From: Ignelater luminosus
Taxonomy: Eukaryota > Arthropoda > Insecta > Coleoptera > Elateridae
Reading direction: 5' to 3'
Assembly: GCA_011009095.1 (NCBI GenBank)
Contig: VTPC01091258.1
Location: forward strand, 1 to 64,000
Length of the DNA stretch: 64,000 nt
The position numbers and the translations under genes were made by a program. Under the pieces are notes generated by a model, which made no database searches, had not been told where the DNA came from, and saw nothing but the letters and a program-made list of their open reading frames with translations. Below, piece after piece: positions 37,401-49,170 of this stretch (position 1 is its first letter; every line of letters begins with the position of its first letter).

Positions 37401-40400
37401 CGTTATTCGATAGGGTACAAATTCGTATTGAACTGTCAAAGTACAGTGAAACAAAACTTATTTATTACGTAAACACAAGATTGATATCTACCTTTTTAAA
37501 TTGTACTTTTGTATACGGTTTTAAAATCTGTATCTCGCTGAACTTTACAAATTATTTTTTAGTAGCGAGTATATTGATTTATTTATTAAAATTACTGTGC
37601 TTAATTAGTAATAAAAGGTGTCCAAATTGTAATAGCGTAAAGGTAGATGAAAGTCGCTGTAACGCGTTATCAAGAATTTATACTGGAACGGTTCTTGGAT
37701 GTTTAGTGTCCCTGAATTTGATATTCCTAAACTAATTTCTAATTACCTACTTTTGTACCATCCGCCTGGAGATATTTATTAGTGCAAATACGTGATGAAC
37801 TAAAACATTTAACGAATGTCCATGTAACCACTATTTATGGCTGCTACTATCGTAATCGAGTTTATTGGGTGATCAAAATCAATCAAAAAGAAATTAAAGC
37901 TGCTTAGGACATTATCCCAGGAAATCATTTAAAAGGAAGATCAATATAACTACTAAACATCTAGGTGACGGCAGCCACTGCAGAAAGTTAAAAAATGATA
38001 AAATATATCGAAAATGGGCCAAAAGTGTATTTAAGTGAAGTTGGTTTTTCTTTGATTGTTTTGCAACTATTATTATCATTGTTTAACACAACATTTCTAT
38101 TTGTGATGCGATCTAATAGAAAGGTGCCATGAGTCGGGAAAGTAAATTTCGCTGTAAATTATCGATTTTTAGGTTTAAACTCCATGTTTCAAAACAATGG
38201 TTTACAAACTAAATTTTCAAAACACTGTATCTCACTGAATTTTCAACTAATTAAGCTGTTTCTTTCTAAATATTATCCTCTACTCAATGAAAATTGATTT
38301 GTCCGACTTAAGATATTTTGGCTTGGAAGGCTAATAATATAGGAGAAAATTTCCAAGAGTAAACCTTAATCTAAAAATCTTACTAATATGATGAATATTA
38401 TATTGTATCCAAAGGCAACAATTTAATAAACTTCAGGTAGATGTTAGATATCTAGAAAACATCTTGTTTCTGTTTGACAAAATTCGTCTCGTTTAATCTT
38501 TCAAAATACGAAGTAAAATAGTTAAGTAGCCTTTGGATTAAATTTTTTTGCAGAAATTCAGATTTTTATCAACACCTTCCATAGGGTATATTTGCAAAAA
38601 TGTTTTGCTAGTGTAATGTTTGATAATCAATAATCTGATATTTAATAATAAAAAATTATCAGTAAATGGACAGCAGGATATAGTCTATATTAATTTACAC
38701 TTATAAGTAGAATCCGACAAATGCATTGACGCAAATGAAATTTACGAAAGACTATGTACTTTTATGTTTTGTGATATCCCTGACCTACATACGCGTTTTT
38801 ATTGTGCATGTTTTGTTGATATCTTGATTAATTTATACATATTTGCGTACAAGGGCATATCTGCAAATTTCAAAACGTATTTACGGCATAGCTTTATATT
38901 CTTTACCTAATTAATTGTGAGAGTTTTAGGGAATATTGCAAACAGTTACACAATTACTTATGGAGGTCTTCTTAAACTAGAAGCATAGAATATTCGCATT
39001 CAAAAATTCAATGCCGATTTGATACGTTTTGGTACAGGTACACGATAACTACTCCAGATATACAATACCGAATAACTTAACACATTTAAAGTAATTAATT
39101 TTTGCATAATTACTAAATACTTAGCAGAATCATAACACTATCAAAGTCAACATCATTTCTTCAAATGGCACCGCCAACTTTTGGTATTGAATTTTATTAA
39201 TTCTACTCTTTACAATAACATAAGTATAATTTGAATGACTGTAAAGTTGTATACGTCTAAATCATAAGATTCGACTGACTATCAATATTTCCCGCTATTC
39301 GCAAACTGTTTCAACTGTTTGCTTCTAAATAGCTTTGCTATTTGTAGAAATATTGAAAACAGTTAATGGGTTAAAGTTGTACAGAACGATTATCTACACC
39401 TTCAAAAATCATTACTTACTATACGCAGGGGTTTCATGAAAGAGCAGCCTAGCTCTTTTTAAATAGAATACAAGCAGGCACATATTTTCATAGTCTTTAT
39501 TTTTCATTGATTCTCAATTACTGCAATGAAACCTTACCTAAACTAACAGTTTAGGGGATATTCAATTATTTTTTGTAGATGGTTGTCAATTTTAACTAGT
39601 CGCCATGGTATAATTAATAAGTAATATATTTTTAAAACCTTACAGTGGTAAATCTTATCGTTTAGAAATAATTATACAACCACTAACTATTACAGTTGCA
39701 ATTCGTTTGTATATATATTTTTTATACAAAGTGATTGAAAAAAAAATAAAAAGTAATTTTGCTCGGTTTTTCAAACGGAACATCTAATATTAATTTTTGT
39801 CCATCAAATTTGTTCCTGATTACAATATAGCATTGTTTGGATCTAAAACTAACATTTTCAGCGTTATTAGTTATTTGTTATAATGTATTACAAAGTTTTA
39901 TGATTGGCCCTTATTATAATCTCCAAACTTTCAATACTATTACAGTTTTAGCCTGATTATTAATTTATCCGATTGCCTTACTTTAAATAAAAATCGTATT
40001 GCAATAATGCGCGATTCTTTTCGATAAATTTACAGTTAACTTGAATACTTGATGTAATTTTCAAAAATGTTTCGAAAACCGCGTTGGCGTTGTATCTACT
40101 TGCATTTTATGTTATTCAAAAATGTGATGGAACCTCTGATGGTTTTTACGTTCCTATGGAAAACAGTGCATTTCTCCAAACATCTAGAGAAGTTTGTAAC
40201 AAGATAAATAGTGAATATAAATATGGTTCGTACCAGACTTTTAAAAAAGAAAAAAGACTTATTTGCTAAGATAAGAACAAAATACTGGCTAATATACATA
40301 AGACGGTGTTATACAGGAACATGTAATGCATACGAGTATACAAGATTTGAACAAAATTGGACAAACTGACAAACTGTTTTTAAAATATAGTGAACAATGT

Positions 40401-41035
40401 TGTTTCAGGATACCCCTTCTAGGTCTGGCTACCTCAATATTCGATCGGAAAAATACGGGTTTGTTAATGCATTTATTCCAAATGCATCTGTCGAGTTTAG
40501 CACCCGAATTTAGAGACACTGTGTATACAACTAATAAAGAATAAACTTTTATTCTAAAAATTTTAAATACAAAAATACTTTTAACAATTCATAATTTTAA
40601 AGTAAGACAAAGATAAAACTAGCAACTCTCACCAATTGTTTGCCTTTTAATTAACTCTCATAAGATGCATTTATAAATGTACTATAAAACTTAATGGAAA
40701 AAATGTAGTATTTTGCGAGACCAATAATAATTTAACATGATATGGCTGCATACTCGCAAGTGAAACATGCATTTGCATATAATCATAAAAAAAGATATAA
40801 AAAAAGTTAAACAGATTTGAGGGCTTTTTAAAAGACAAAAATAAACCAATTTATTCTGCAGTTCTAGAGCAGTGTTCTCGCAATCTTTATCTCTTGACTT
40901 CTAACTATGATATATTCTATTCGATGACCTTTCCAAGAAGGGAAAGAAGCAAGTGGATTTCTAGACAGTAAAAATGTAATCTTAGTCATGAAAATAGGCA
41001 CGAAAAATATTTAAAATAAACACTTAGGTAAGCAC
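34461..41035. other. 6.5 kb of AT-rich DNA with a few unassigned ORFs
   Basis: No confident features. A less AT-rich patch (34730-34990) contains ctggcggcaacaactggtga, faintly like a primer-binding site after an LTR, but no LTR pair was found. Degenerate TTAGG-like words occur at 36165-36245. Unassigned ORFs lie at 37481-37735 (hydrophobic, with CPNC), 40084-40269 and 40326-40544. The last two are less AT-driven than most but match no family I know. Confidence 0.35.
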
Positions 41036-41597
41036 TTAACCTTCCGACTACCGCGTGGAGTACAAATGCACCCCCATCGTGTAATAATATATGCTATAAC
41101 TCTTTTACCAGCTGCAGTTGAAAAATACCATTTAATTACATTGTTAACAAAACTGTAACGAATGTAATTCCTACATCATCACCATTTTCGAGCCTCTGTA
41201 GTATTTTTTATGTTTAAGAAAACTAGACGACCCCATTGTCCTCATTTGTCAGTCGGTGCATGCAAGATGTGGTTCCAAACGTGAGAATGCAAAGTAATTC
41301 TTAAATTCCAACAGAATCATCCAAAGGTGCTACCTATGCTTTAAAATTAAAAATTCAAAATTAAAAAATTTTTTCATGAATGTAAAAAATTTGCATGTGA
41401 TGAACATTCAACAGAACAAATATTTTGTAATAGTTGTAAGTGTAAGTGTTTTTCAAGAAATAAAATTTCTTATAATGTCACAGCCTATTTTAAATCGTCT
41501 AATATAAATTGACAAAAGCCAGATTTGATTTAAAACTATTTTCCCTCAAAACATGGCTGGGGTACGTTTGTACACCACGCGCTAGTCGGAAGATTAA
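41036..41597 (+). mobile_element. piggyBac-derived element with TTAA duplications
   Basis: A perfect TTAA lies at each edge (41036-41039 and 41594-41597), the signature duplication of piggyBac. The inverted ends match for about 40 bp with mismatches: ccttccgactaccgcgtgg on the left, and ccacgcgctagtcggaaga on the right. The interior is 554 bp and still carries a scrap of the transposase C-terminus (41325-41437). It is therefore an internally deleted copy of a coding piggyBac element, now non-autonomous. Confidence 0.8.
41325..41437 (+). pseudogene. piggyBac transposase C-terminal cysteine-rich domain scrap
   Basis: RCYLC (41325-41339) is followed, after a frameshift, by CKKFACDEHSTEQIFCNSC (41381-41437). 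The spacing C-x2-C...C-x4-C-x2-H...C-x2-C matches the zinc-binding RING-like C-terminal domain of piggyBac transposases, which binds the element's own ends. Its place just before the right end is as in intact elements. The rest of the transposase is gone. Confidence 0.65.
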
Positions 41598-41684
41598 GTA
41601 AACGCTTCAAATTCCAAATAAGCATACAACAATTAATTACAAAAAATCAAAATATATTTAAAAGAATAATAATGTTATAAGGTA

Positions 41685-41926
41685 GATAACATACAACAAG
41701 TGATCATTAAAATTTCAGTTTCAGGTAGGCTATGAAATTTTTTCGTATGGCGTAGCTTAGACACACGCACTCCAACCAAGGCCAATACATAATCTACAAA
41801 TTACAATTCCAAAACTATCAATATGACCGATAATTTTTACTGAGAATGGATTAACCTAAGACATAAATTTCTTTTTCGTAGCCTACTGAGAACTGAAATT
41901 TTAATGATCGCATGTTATACGGCGTT
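41685..41926. repeat. inverted repeat, about 45-bp arms
   Basis: The arm at 41702-41745 (starting gatcattaaaatttcag) is the inverted copy of the arm at 41865-41909 (ending ctgaaattttaatgatc), with about 120 bp between. Both arms share the block taggcta(t/c)gaaa. It is probably a small foldback MITE; outer matching ataacat extends it. No target duplication was identified. Confidence 0.55.
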
Positions 41927-42261
41927 TCAACGAAAACTTAACTTTCAAAAATTCCCCACCAAAGAAATTTTCAAGAAATTAGCAAAACTAGTCAATTTTG
42001 ATTTTGAGACAAATCAATCTTGATAAAAAATTCATACCACAAAATTCCGCCCCCGTGTATTTTGCAAGAACCACCTTAAAAAATTTAAGTCTTACGAGGG
42101 GGATAAGTTTTAAAAGCCTTTCCATGTTCTACACAACCACATAAATTTTCTCAAATTTTTTTTATTCAGGGTAACCTCAATAAATATATTTAGTTACACT
42201 AACTCTATCATACGCGAAATTTTGGAAAACGATAACAACCTTCTAAAAACAAACTAACTTC

Positions 42262-42774
42262 TCAGCAAAATGGTGCATCCCCAATTATGGTGTTTGCATG
42301 CGACAGTTTTTGAATAAACGTTTGTAGGGCATTGAATTGATAGAGAACGTCCTCTGAAGTGGTGAGCCACGTTATTAACTTAATTCCGTTAGGGCCAATA
42401 TTATAAAGTTAAGATAAATTTCCTATTTAGAAAATAATTTTATTTACCCAAGTAAATTTCAATTAGTTGCTATGAAACGAAACGACAGGTTAAGTTCATT
42501 TTACCTTTATAATACTGAAATCTGTAGAGTAAATAGATTTATTCCCCAGAATAATTTTATCTGCCCTTTATAATACTGACCCTTATATTTATTTCTGTGG
42601 GATCATCTAAAATCAAAGGTTTGCGCCATTCCGTCTGGAAATCTGGAAGAGCTGCGACGAAGAATTGTCACGGAATGCCAATTATAGACCCCAGATGTGT
42701 TCATAAATGTCAGGCTAGATTTTGCAAACAAACTACATTATGCTATGGAAGTTATTGGAAGTCATTCTGAATAA
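42262..42774 (+). pseudogene. mariner-superfamily transposase split by a MITE
   Basis: The first part (42262-42360) reads QQNGASP, then after a frameshift NYGVCMRQFLNKRL. It corresponds to the second catalytic motif, with Asp changed to Asn. After the MITE at 42392-42582 the frame resumes with FLWDHLKSKVCAIPSGNLEE, RRRIVTECQL, PDVFINVRLDFANKLHYAME and VIGSHSE, stopping at 42772-42774. The block between (WPARSPDLTPLD, third catalytic Asp) is missing or unrecognisable. Upstream catalytic and DNA-binding parts were not found. Confidence 0.7.
42389..42585. mobile_element. Harbinger/Tourist-type MITE with TTA duplication
   Basis: The element at 42392-42582 (191 bp) begins gggccaatattataaag and ends ctttataatactgaccc, inverted for 17 bp with two mismatches. 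It is flanked by TTA on both sides (42389-42391 and 42583-42585), the 3-bp duplication typical of PIF/Harbinger transposons. It has no coding sequence. It lies inside the transposase remnant at 42262-42774, so it is younger. Confidence 0.75.
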
Positions 42775-43650
42775 TACATTTTTCAATTTTTTGTTTTTTC
42801 TTAATGTTTATAATTTGGAAGTTCAAGAACAATTTTGAGAAAATTTACTTACGTAGTTAACTGGGTCTTTTTGAACGATGTGTTACTTGTCTCGTTCTTT
42901 ATTTTTGACAGCATACGAAAATCTTGAATTTTGAAATAAAAAGAAACTCAAAAAAGGCATTAAAATACAACTTTAATAAATTGTTTCTTTCTGAAAACCA
43001 CTAATTACTAATTTTCCCTATGTTTATACTTTTTACAAAAATAGGTAACTTCTCTAGAAATCATGTTTTTAGTACCAACAAGATCAAATTAAAGATGCAT
43101 TCGACCAGACTGATAAAATTACTTAACAGACGAAAATTGTGAATCTACTTCCTGATACAAACATGGCACAACTTTCGTCAGTAAACATCAGAAACAAAAT
43201 AAGAACGTTAATTATTTAACAACTTCATAATATCATTCGATAATGAAATTAGAAAGAGCAAAAGTTAGAAATGTAAACACTGAAACATTTGTCAACAAGT
43301 CTACATAAATTATAAGCCTTTCAGCTTCGCACTCAACGTGAAAGTGAAATATTGAGTTTCTTTACTGATTACGCTTGAAATTAAATTTTAATCACAATAA
43401 CTGTAATTAACAAAAGATTCACCCATTTCATTGCAAATACAATCCTCTTATTAATAAATAAATAAGTAGTGGTAGTGATGAGGATTTTATAATAATTATT
43501 TGTGTAGAATCGAAGGTTTTTATACGAAAGACTGCAAAAAAATCTATTTGGAAATTCCAAAATAGTAGGACACGACAATTGTGTACATTTGATTTAAACC
43601 ATACGCTAGACTACGCTATTTACTATAAATATACAAGTTAACAACTGTAA
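42775..43650. other. AT-rich DNA, nothing recognised
   Basis: Nothing supported apart from the short hydrophobic ORF at 43381-43578, which looks like chance. Confidence 0.4.
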
Positions 43651-43965
43651 TACAGGATGTCAACTCAAAATGTTGCAATCGGCTATACAGATCTTACAAA
43701 TATTTCTATTTTTTTTTTTACAAAAGAGTGCTTTTAGAGATTGGAATTAAATTTGGGATGTAAATGTATACTGGAAAAGAGATTTTCTGACATCAGTTTT
43801 TTGCTTGTGAGTGTTTCGTAAGTAGTCAAAAGTCGACCATCCACATGCAAAGAAGTTCAGATTTTTCACAGATGAGCACTTTTATTTCTCGCATTTCTTG
43901 TTTTTTTGTTCGATTTTGATAACTGCAATAGTTTAGACAAAAAAAAATAATTTTGATTAACCTTC
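43651..43965. repeat. left long terminal inverted repeat
   Basis: Blocks shared with the right repeat in inverse order include caaatatttct, aagagtgcttttag, gttttttgcttgtga and gtttcgtaagtagtca, then an inner block around cgattttgataactg. Overall similarity looks like about 80 per cent by eye. Confidence 0.75.
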
Positions 43966-44062
43966 CGGCATGCAATGTAAAGTTTAGTGGCGTTCAAAAC
44001 AATTAATAAAATAAAACCCATGCTAATATGATACGTAAATTTAATGCAGCAAATCAAAACGC

Positions 44063-44961
44063 TTACAGTAAATGTTCAAAATGACCACCATGTACATGGA
44101 TACAAAGATTAATGCGTCGTATAACTGTATTCTCTGCATAATTACAGCATCGTCTTTTAGAGTATTTATTGCATCTTGAAAGCGCTTCCACAATTTTTGT
44201 TCTGTGTGTACGGGTCTGGAGTACACCATCGTCATATCGGCGGAATACAGTGGCCAGTTTACAGAAGCATCATTACCTCTGCCGATCCATCTATCTGAAT
44301 ACTGCTGATTTAAACGGTTACAAACATTTAGGGTCACGCGGAGGTGCCCCATCGTGCTGGAACCACATATCTTGGCGAAGTCCCAGAGGCAGATATTCGA
44401 ATAAATCGGGCAATATATTTTGAAGATCTTCTAAATAAATCTCGCCATTTAATCGGTGCGGTAAAATGAGTGGACCAATAATAAAATTGTTGATGATTCC
44501 TGCCCACATGTTAATCGTCAACTCATGCTGGCAATGGGTCACCCTGATTGCATGCGGATTTTTTTCAGCATAAACACGTTCGTTGCGCAGATTTTGAGCT
44601 CTCTGCGCGTTAGTGACTCGACAGAAACCCAACCGTTGATCAGAATCAGAAGGTAAAAGATTGTGCACTGTTTAGATATAATATGGATGAAGCAGTTGTT
44701 CTTTTACTATGACTCTATGGACGACATTGCTAGAACATTTGAGAACCTAAGCATCTGGTGCTTAATGTCAGATTTCTTCTTCAGCCACAGAAGTCCTTAT
44801 CATACGTTCACGGCCGTAGTTAACAGTTACAGGAGCAAAATAGCCCGTTTCACAAAGACGTCCCACAACGCAACAAAGATTTAATGGTTCGGTACGCGAC
44901 GAGTTGGAAACCTAACACTTTCGCAACCATTTCCTTGACAATATCCAAATACTAATAACAT
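44063..44961 (-). pseudogene. mariner-superfamily transposase, nearly full length, broken
   Basis: On the minus strand it starts at 44961 with MLLVFGYCQGNGCESV and FPTRRVPNH, the N-terminal helix-turn-helix. It continues with LCETG, YGRERMIRTSVAEEE, LLPSDSDQRLGFCRVTNAQR, NPHAIRVTHCQHELTINMWA and IGPLILPHRLNGEIYLEDLQ. MWFQHDGAPPRDPKCL follows, with the second catalytic Asp intact. After a frameshift come DRWIGRGNDASVNWPLYSAD and, last, HVHGGHFEHLL with a stop at 44063-44065. The third catalytic motif is damaged (SADMTMVYS in place of SPDLTPMDF). A deletion has also removed part of the first catalytic block. At about 300 codons it is a little short of the usual 340. Confidence 0.85.
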
Positions 44962-45809
44962 ACCTATCAGTTCTGCGATGACAAGATTTATGTAAGGGGA
45001 AGGTGTAGGCGACAAACAGAAAAAACGCCATCAAGACGAAATGGTAAGACAAAGAGGCCTGAAAAATTTAACACAAAATTGTAGAGTTTGATAAGGATTA
45101 ACTATGAAAGCATAAGAAGAGAATACAATTAAAGTAAATGGGAACTTATTTCAGTTATATTTAGGTCTCTCTATGTAAGAATTCAGCGCCCAAATCTGAT
45201 AGTTAAGTTCTCGCATACCGATTCAAAAATGACCTCCGATGATCCTAGGACATTTCCTACCATCTCTTTGGAAACCTACAAGGTTACCATCATAAACCAC
45301 AAAAATTGTGCCGCTCTTTAAGAGTTTCATAAAAAACAGATTTTAAAGAAAGAAGACAAATCCAAAATTATAATTATAGATCATTAAACCTATATACAGA
45401 GTAAGTAATAAATGAATAACGTAAGTTATAAACCCTAATGAATATTCTTTTTACAGGACATTCACGCAAGAAGGGGATCCAGAAACTATACTAACGGAGA
45501 ATTAGATAACCCAAATATAATGTTAAACTATAGACTAAAATAAGTAACTAAATATCTGTTAAGTAATATCTCTACACTGACAATACTATAGAATATACCG
45601 CTACAAAGTTTTAAGCAGTATTGTCAACCAGAAACCAAGTATTGACAGTTTAATAACGTCATAAAGTGAAACCCTGCTTTATGTAGTACTTAGATCTAAA
45701 AGAAAAAGAAAATTCTTGGAAGAATATGGCCTCTCGATAACGATTAAACACGCCAAGTTTTGATACACAACATTTTCTTTACAAATAAATAAACTTGCTT
45801 TGCTGTCGT

Positions 45810-46239
45810 GCAGCAAATCAAAATTATCGTTTTCTCCCACAACTACTACAGTTACAAAATCAAACAAACGACAAAAGATGTTTTAAATTACAATGTCTAT
45901 TTGCAGAGGAAATTTTAAGAATATTGACAAATCGTTAAAAAATATGAACATCTTTGCTTGTGGATGATCAACTATTGACTACTTACGAAACATTCACAAG
46001 CAAAAAACCGATGTCAAAAAATTCCTTCTTCCAGTACACATTCACATACAAACTTTAATTTCAATCGCTAAAAGCACTCTTTGATATTTAAAAAAGTAGA
46101 AATATTTCTAAGGTCTTTGACGTCCGGTAGCGCCTTAACGGAGCACTTTTGGATAGAAGTAAGTTTAATTAAATCGCCCCATTCTGGTCTGAGGAGTATG
46201 TGGTAGGGCAGTGTACACACCTTTTAAGGATACCCTGCA
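45810..46239. repeat. right long terminal inverted repeat
   Basis: This is the reverse complement of the left repeat. It keeps an additional outer stretch (about 46130-46225) that has been lost on the left. Key shared words are tgactacttacgaaac and cacaagcaaaaaac. Confidence 0.75.
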
Positions 46240-46599
46240 TATTTGAAGCTGGAAAAGATATCAAAGACCACTCGAAACCGTTTCAGTAATACGAAGGGGA
46301 AAGTAGAACGATGTAATAATAATATGACTCTTTGACTTAAACTCGAAGTCCCAACCACCTCGGCTCAAAAGTTTTAAACGAAAACTCCCCCGCTTGCGAT
46401 ACTTTGTTAGAAAGGGAATGATAATAGCAATCTTCTAGTGAAAACAATCGGCCTACTTGATCCAAAGTTATAGCAGAAAAGATCTCGTTTTAGTGCTCAA
46501 CTTAACTTAGGTATTGTAATAAATTTGAAAGGGTGGTTTTATCTTAAGAAAACAGAACCCTATAGACAGTGGCAAAACAGATTTGTTTGGACATAAGAA

Positions 46600-46945
46600 C
46601 GGCAAAACTGAATTTGTCAATGAACAAGTCGCGATTTGCGTTTTATAGTGGTCCTGGTCGCTTCTTAATTTTTGTGGTTAGCACCATACCTGTACTTGCC
46701 AAAAATCACTGTAAAACGTAAATCGAGACTCGTCACAGACCAGTAGCGCGTTCCATTGAAAAGTTTTGTTTTACTGTTCTTGTGCTCAAACAAAACTGTT
46801 GCGTAGCTATTCGTACTTGAGAGAACCCTTTCGTAAAGGACGGTATGAATGCAACTCTACCTCGTGCAACCAATCTCTGATGGTTTTGAAGCGCACAGAA
46901 ACATTTGAGGCCTCTCGCAGTAGATTGTGCTATTGTGAAACAGAT
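46600..46945 (-). pseudogene. Tc1-type transposase fragment
   Basis: The minus strand reads SNVSVRFKTIRDWLHEVELH and SYRPLRKGSLKYE (end of the paired-like DNA-binding domain, about 46830-46945). A frameshifted stretch follows, then WNALLVCDESRFTFYSDFWQ and VQVWC. CDESRF at about 46720-46737 carries the first catalytic Asp of the Tc1 DDE domain, and the block to 46600 (LRSDQDHYK) is weak. The remaining catalytic part is absent. The plus ORF at 46766-46966 is a shadow. Confidence 0.65.
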
Positions 46946-48855
46946 TTTTGGGTGTGTTTAGACTAAAAGTGTAGCAAAACGATCTAATTTAGCGCTTATT
47001 TTATTTGATCACGTCTTCTACTAATCTTGAGCACCTTTTTTGTTGCTTACAGCAAACGAACCGCTCTGCTTGCAACTTCGGTCTTAAAGAATACCCTTGA
47101 ATTATTTTGTTTCTTGTTTACGTATGATTTAATTTACAATTATCGATTTAATTACAAATATACGTTAAGAAGAGTGAATAAATTCTATACTTTGTGACAT
47201 CGTAACTGTTTTTATTAAACAGTAAGACAAGAAAGCAGCGCATCATTGCACAACCTGGATCAAAATACATGTACAATGACATAGTATCAATTCCATAAAA
47301 AATATATTTCACAAACATGACCATTGTACCTGTTTGTATATTCCTTAATTGTTCCCGATAGTTTGGATATGACAATTGCCAGATCGTATAAAGTACAATC
47401 GAAATTAGAAAAAATGGATCAGTAGTAACCAGTTGCCACCGAATAAGGAAGAAACAAGCAACAGGATTTTCACCATGAGGAATGTAGTTTCCGATAATCT
47501 TAATTGCTTGGGATAATATAGATATCTTGCAGTACCGACTGCATGAAAAATATCGTATAACATGGCATGCAGAAATAATGAAAAATATAAGTTTGACATG
47601 GATCGTTGAAGTTAAGAGGTTTTGAAAAGTTTTACGTTAGAAAATATGTGAAGAAAAGCCAAATACTGTTACAAAAAATCAGGAAATACACTGAAAAACA
47701 AATGAAAATGTGTTAAAGGGAACACATCTTTCTTTTAAGTTACTATTATTATTTAGGAATACAAATCCTAAATGCCGTATATTCTTATCGTTATCACGAG
47801 TTCAAACTCTGATTTATACTGAAGACGACGCACGGGGTTGATAAATACACAGCATTATCATCCGTCTAGGGAATCAAGTTTTTGGAAAGCACATTTTGCA
47901 GTTTTTGAATTGGCACATCTGATTAAATAGATATTATTCCGACGTTCTTTTAAACAGTACCACATTTTACACGAAGTTAGCTAAAATTCTATATTTACAA
48001 CATTTTGAACAATGCTTTACATGTTCAATCTTTTTAATTTACTGCATTTCTGGATGTATTAATCAAAAACGACTGCAGAGTTTATTTCTCAGTTTTAACT
48101 TTTTAAAATATACATAGAAATGTAAAAACTTACAAATAATGTTTCATTTATCTTTCTCGCCATCTTCTTACTAATTCCTTAAAGATAACATTTTAATCAG
48201 GTCGATTATAAGGTCTTATTAGAAAACGATTAAGTATCATTATATTAATTAAATTTCTAGTTTAAAGGCTGAAAGAAAAAAATCCAATTCAGGATGTTTT
48301 CCCTTAAACTCTCTTACAAAACATCTTATTAACTTTTAGGAAGATTATAATACTCGATGGTTTAGTAACAATGATAAGGACAGTATTATAGATTAAAGGA
48401 AAGTATTACTATAAAGTGTTTTAAGAATGGATAGTGACATTTGACAAGTAGATCCCTTAATAGACATTAGTGTTGCTGTTTTTTAATATAAAATTCTTCC
48501 CTAATGCCTGCCATTTCCGAGGAACAAAATGTTAAAATTAATTTTAGATTCCTTCTTTTTCTGAGTAACTTAAAAGCAAGGTGCGGGATTAAGATGAAAT
48601 ACCTATGCTACTGCAAAATTAAATAACTTGTCATTTTTCTTAAATTGTGCTAAAGCAACAGAGATATTAGAATATTTTAAGTAATTAATTACAACTGTTG
48701 TCTTACTCTGTTATCAAACTATTAAGTGATGTTTATAAAATACCTGTCTTATACTTATATCACTTTGGTCGTAATACAAATTCACCTCCATCTTGGTTTT
48801 CTTATTTAAGTATGAATTGGTGTTTACTGTACCTCATTGATTCTTGAAACTTGGT
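46946..48855. other. AT-rich DNA, unassigned hydrophobic ORFs
   Basis: Minus ORFs at 47148-47375 (75 codons) and 47405-47599 (64 codons) are hydrophobic and lie 29 bases apart. They could be a decayed membrane protein, but AT-rich sequence gives such ORFs by chance and I see no family motif. Nothing else was found. Confidence 0.3.
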
Positions 48856-48859
48856 ATAT

Positions 48860-49170
48860 AATAAGTAGTACTGTGTGGAATAGACAACAAAGATTTGTGC
48901 GGTTAATACTTTCAAAACAGAAGATTTTGAAGATCCTAGGATTCTATCTTCTTCAATATGTAGTATTCGTCTTCCAAAATAAGTAGCTACTTCATGAAAA
49001 TGCAGTTGTACGCAATTGTCCTACTATATATAATCTTCTAAGACTTGTACGGTCTCCTTCCTACCATACACAAAAAATTTTATCTATGGTTTGGTGTAGT
49101 ACTATAACTATAACTACGGCAAAAATGCAGTAGAAACCTTATCATATAGGTGTATTGTGACCGCCAAAAG
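48860..49170 (+). pseudogene. LINE ORF2 C-terminal tail fragment
   Basis: The plus strand reads WNRQQRFVRLILSKQKILKI near 48877-48935, then LGFYLLQYVVFVFQNK, HENAVVRNCPTIYNLLRLVR and, after a frameshift, YNYGKNAVETLS near 49105-49140. The order W-x-x-x-Q-x-R-F...L-x-x-x-R...CP-x-I/L...R-x-x-N-Y-x-K-N-x is that of the tail after the reverse transcriptase in Jockey/CR1-group LINEs. It could be the missing end of the same family as 13758-14535. Confidence 0.5.

Larger units (their letters stand above)
43651..46239 (-). mobile_element. 2.6-kb transposon with 300-430-bp terminal inverted repeats
   Basis: Long inverted repeats (43651-43965 and about 45810-46239) enclose a broken transposase on the minus strand. 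The outer ends read tacaggatgtcaac and, from the other side, tgcagggtatcc, both near the usual tacagggtgtcc. TA is expected at the edges. The left repeat lacks roughly 90 bp present in the right one. Repeats of this length are unusual for mariner-type elements, which mostly have ends of about 30 bp. Confidence 0.7.

Noticed and set aside
40084..40269. ORF with CDGTSDGFY, faintly like a chitin-binding peritrophin-A start.
   Set aside because: The six-cysteine spacing of that domain is absent and there is no signal peptide or supporting splice site.
47148..47599. Two neighbouring hydrophobic minus-strand ORFs, considered as a decayed chemoreceptor.
   Set aside because: No family motif, and AT-rich DNA commonly yields hydrophobic ORFs.
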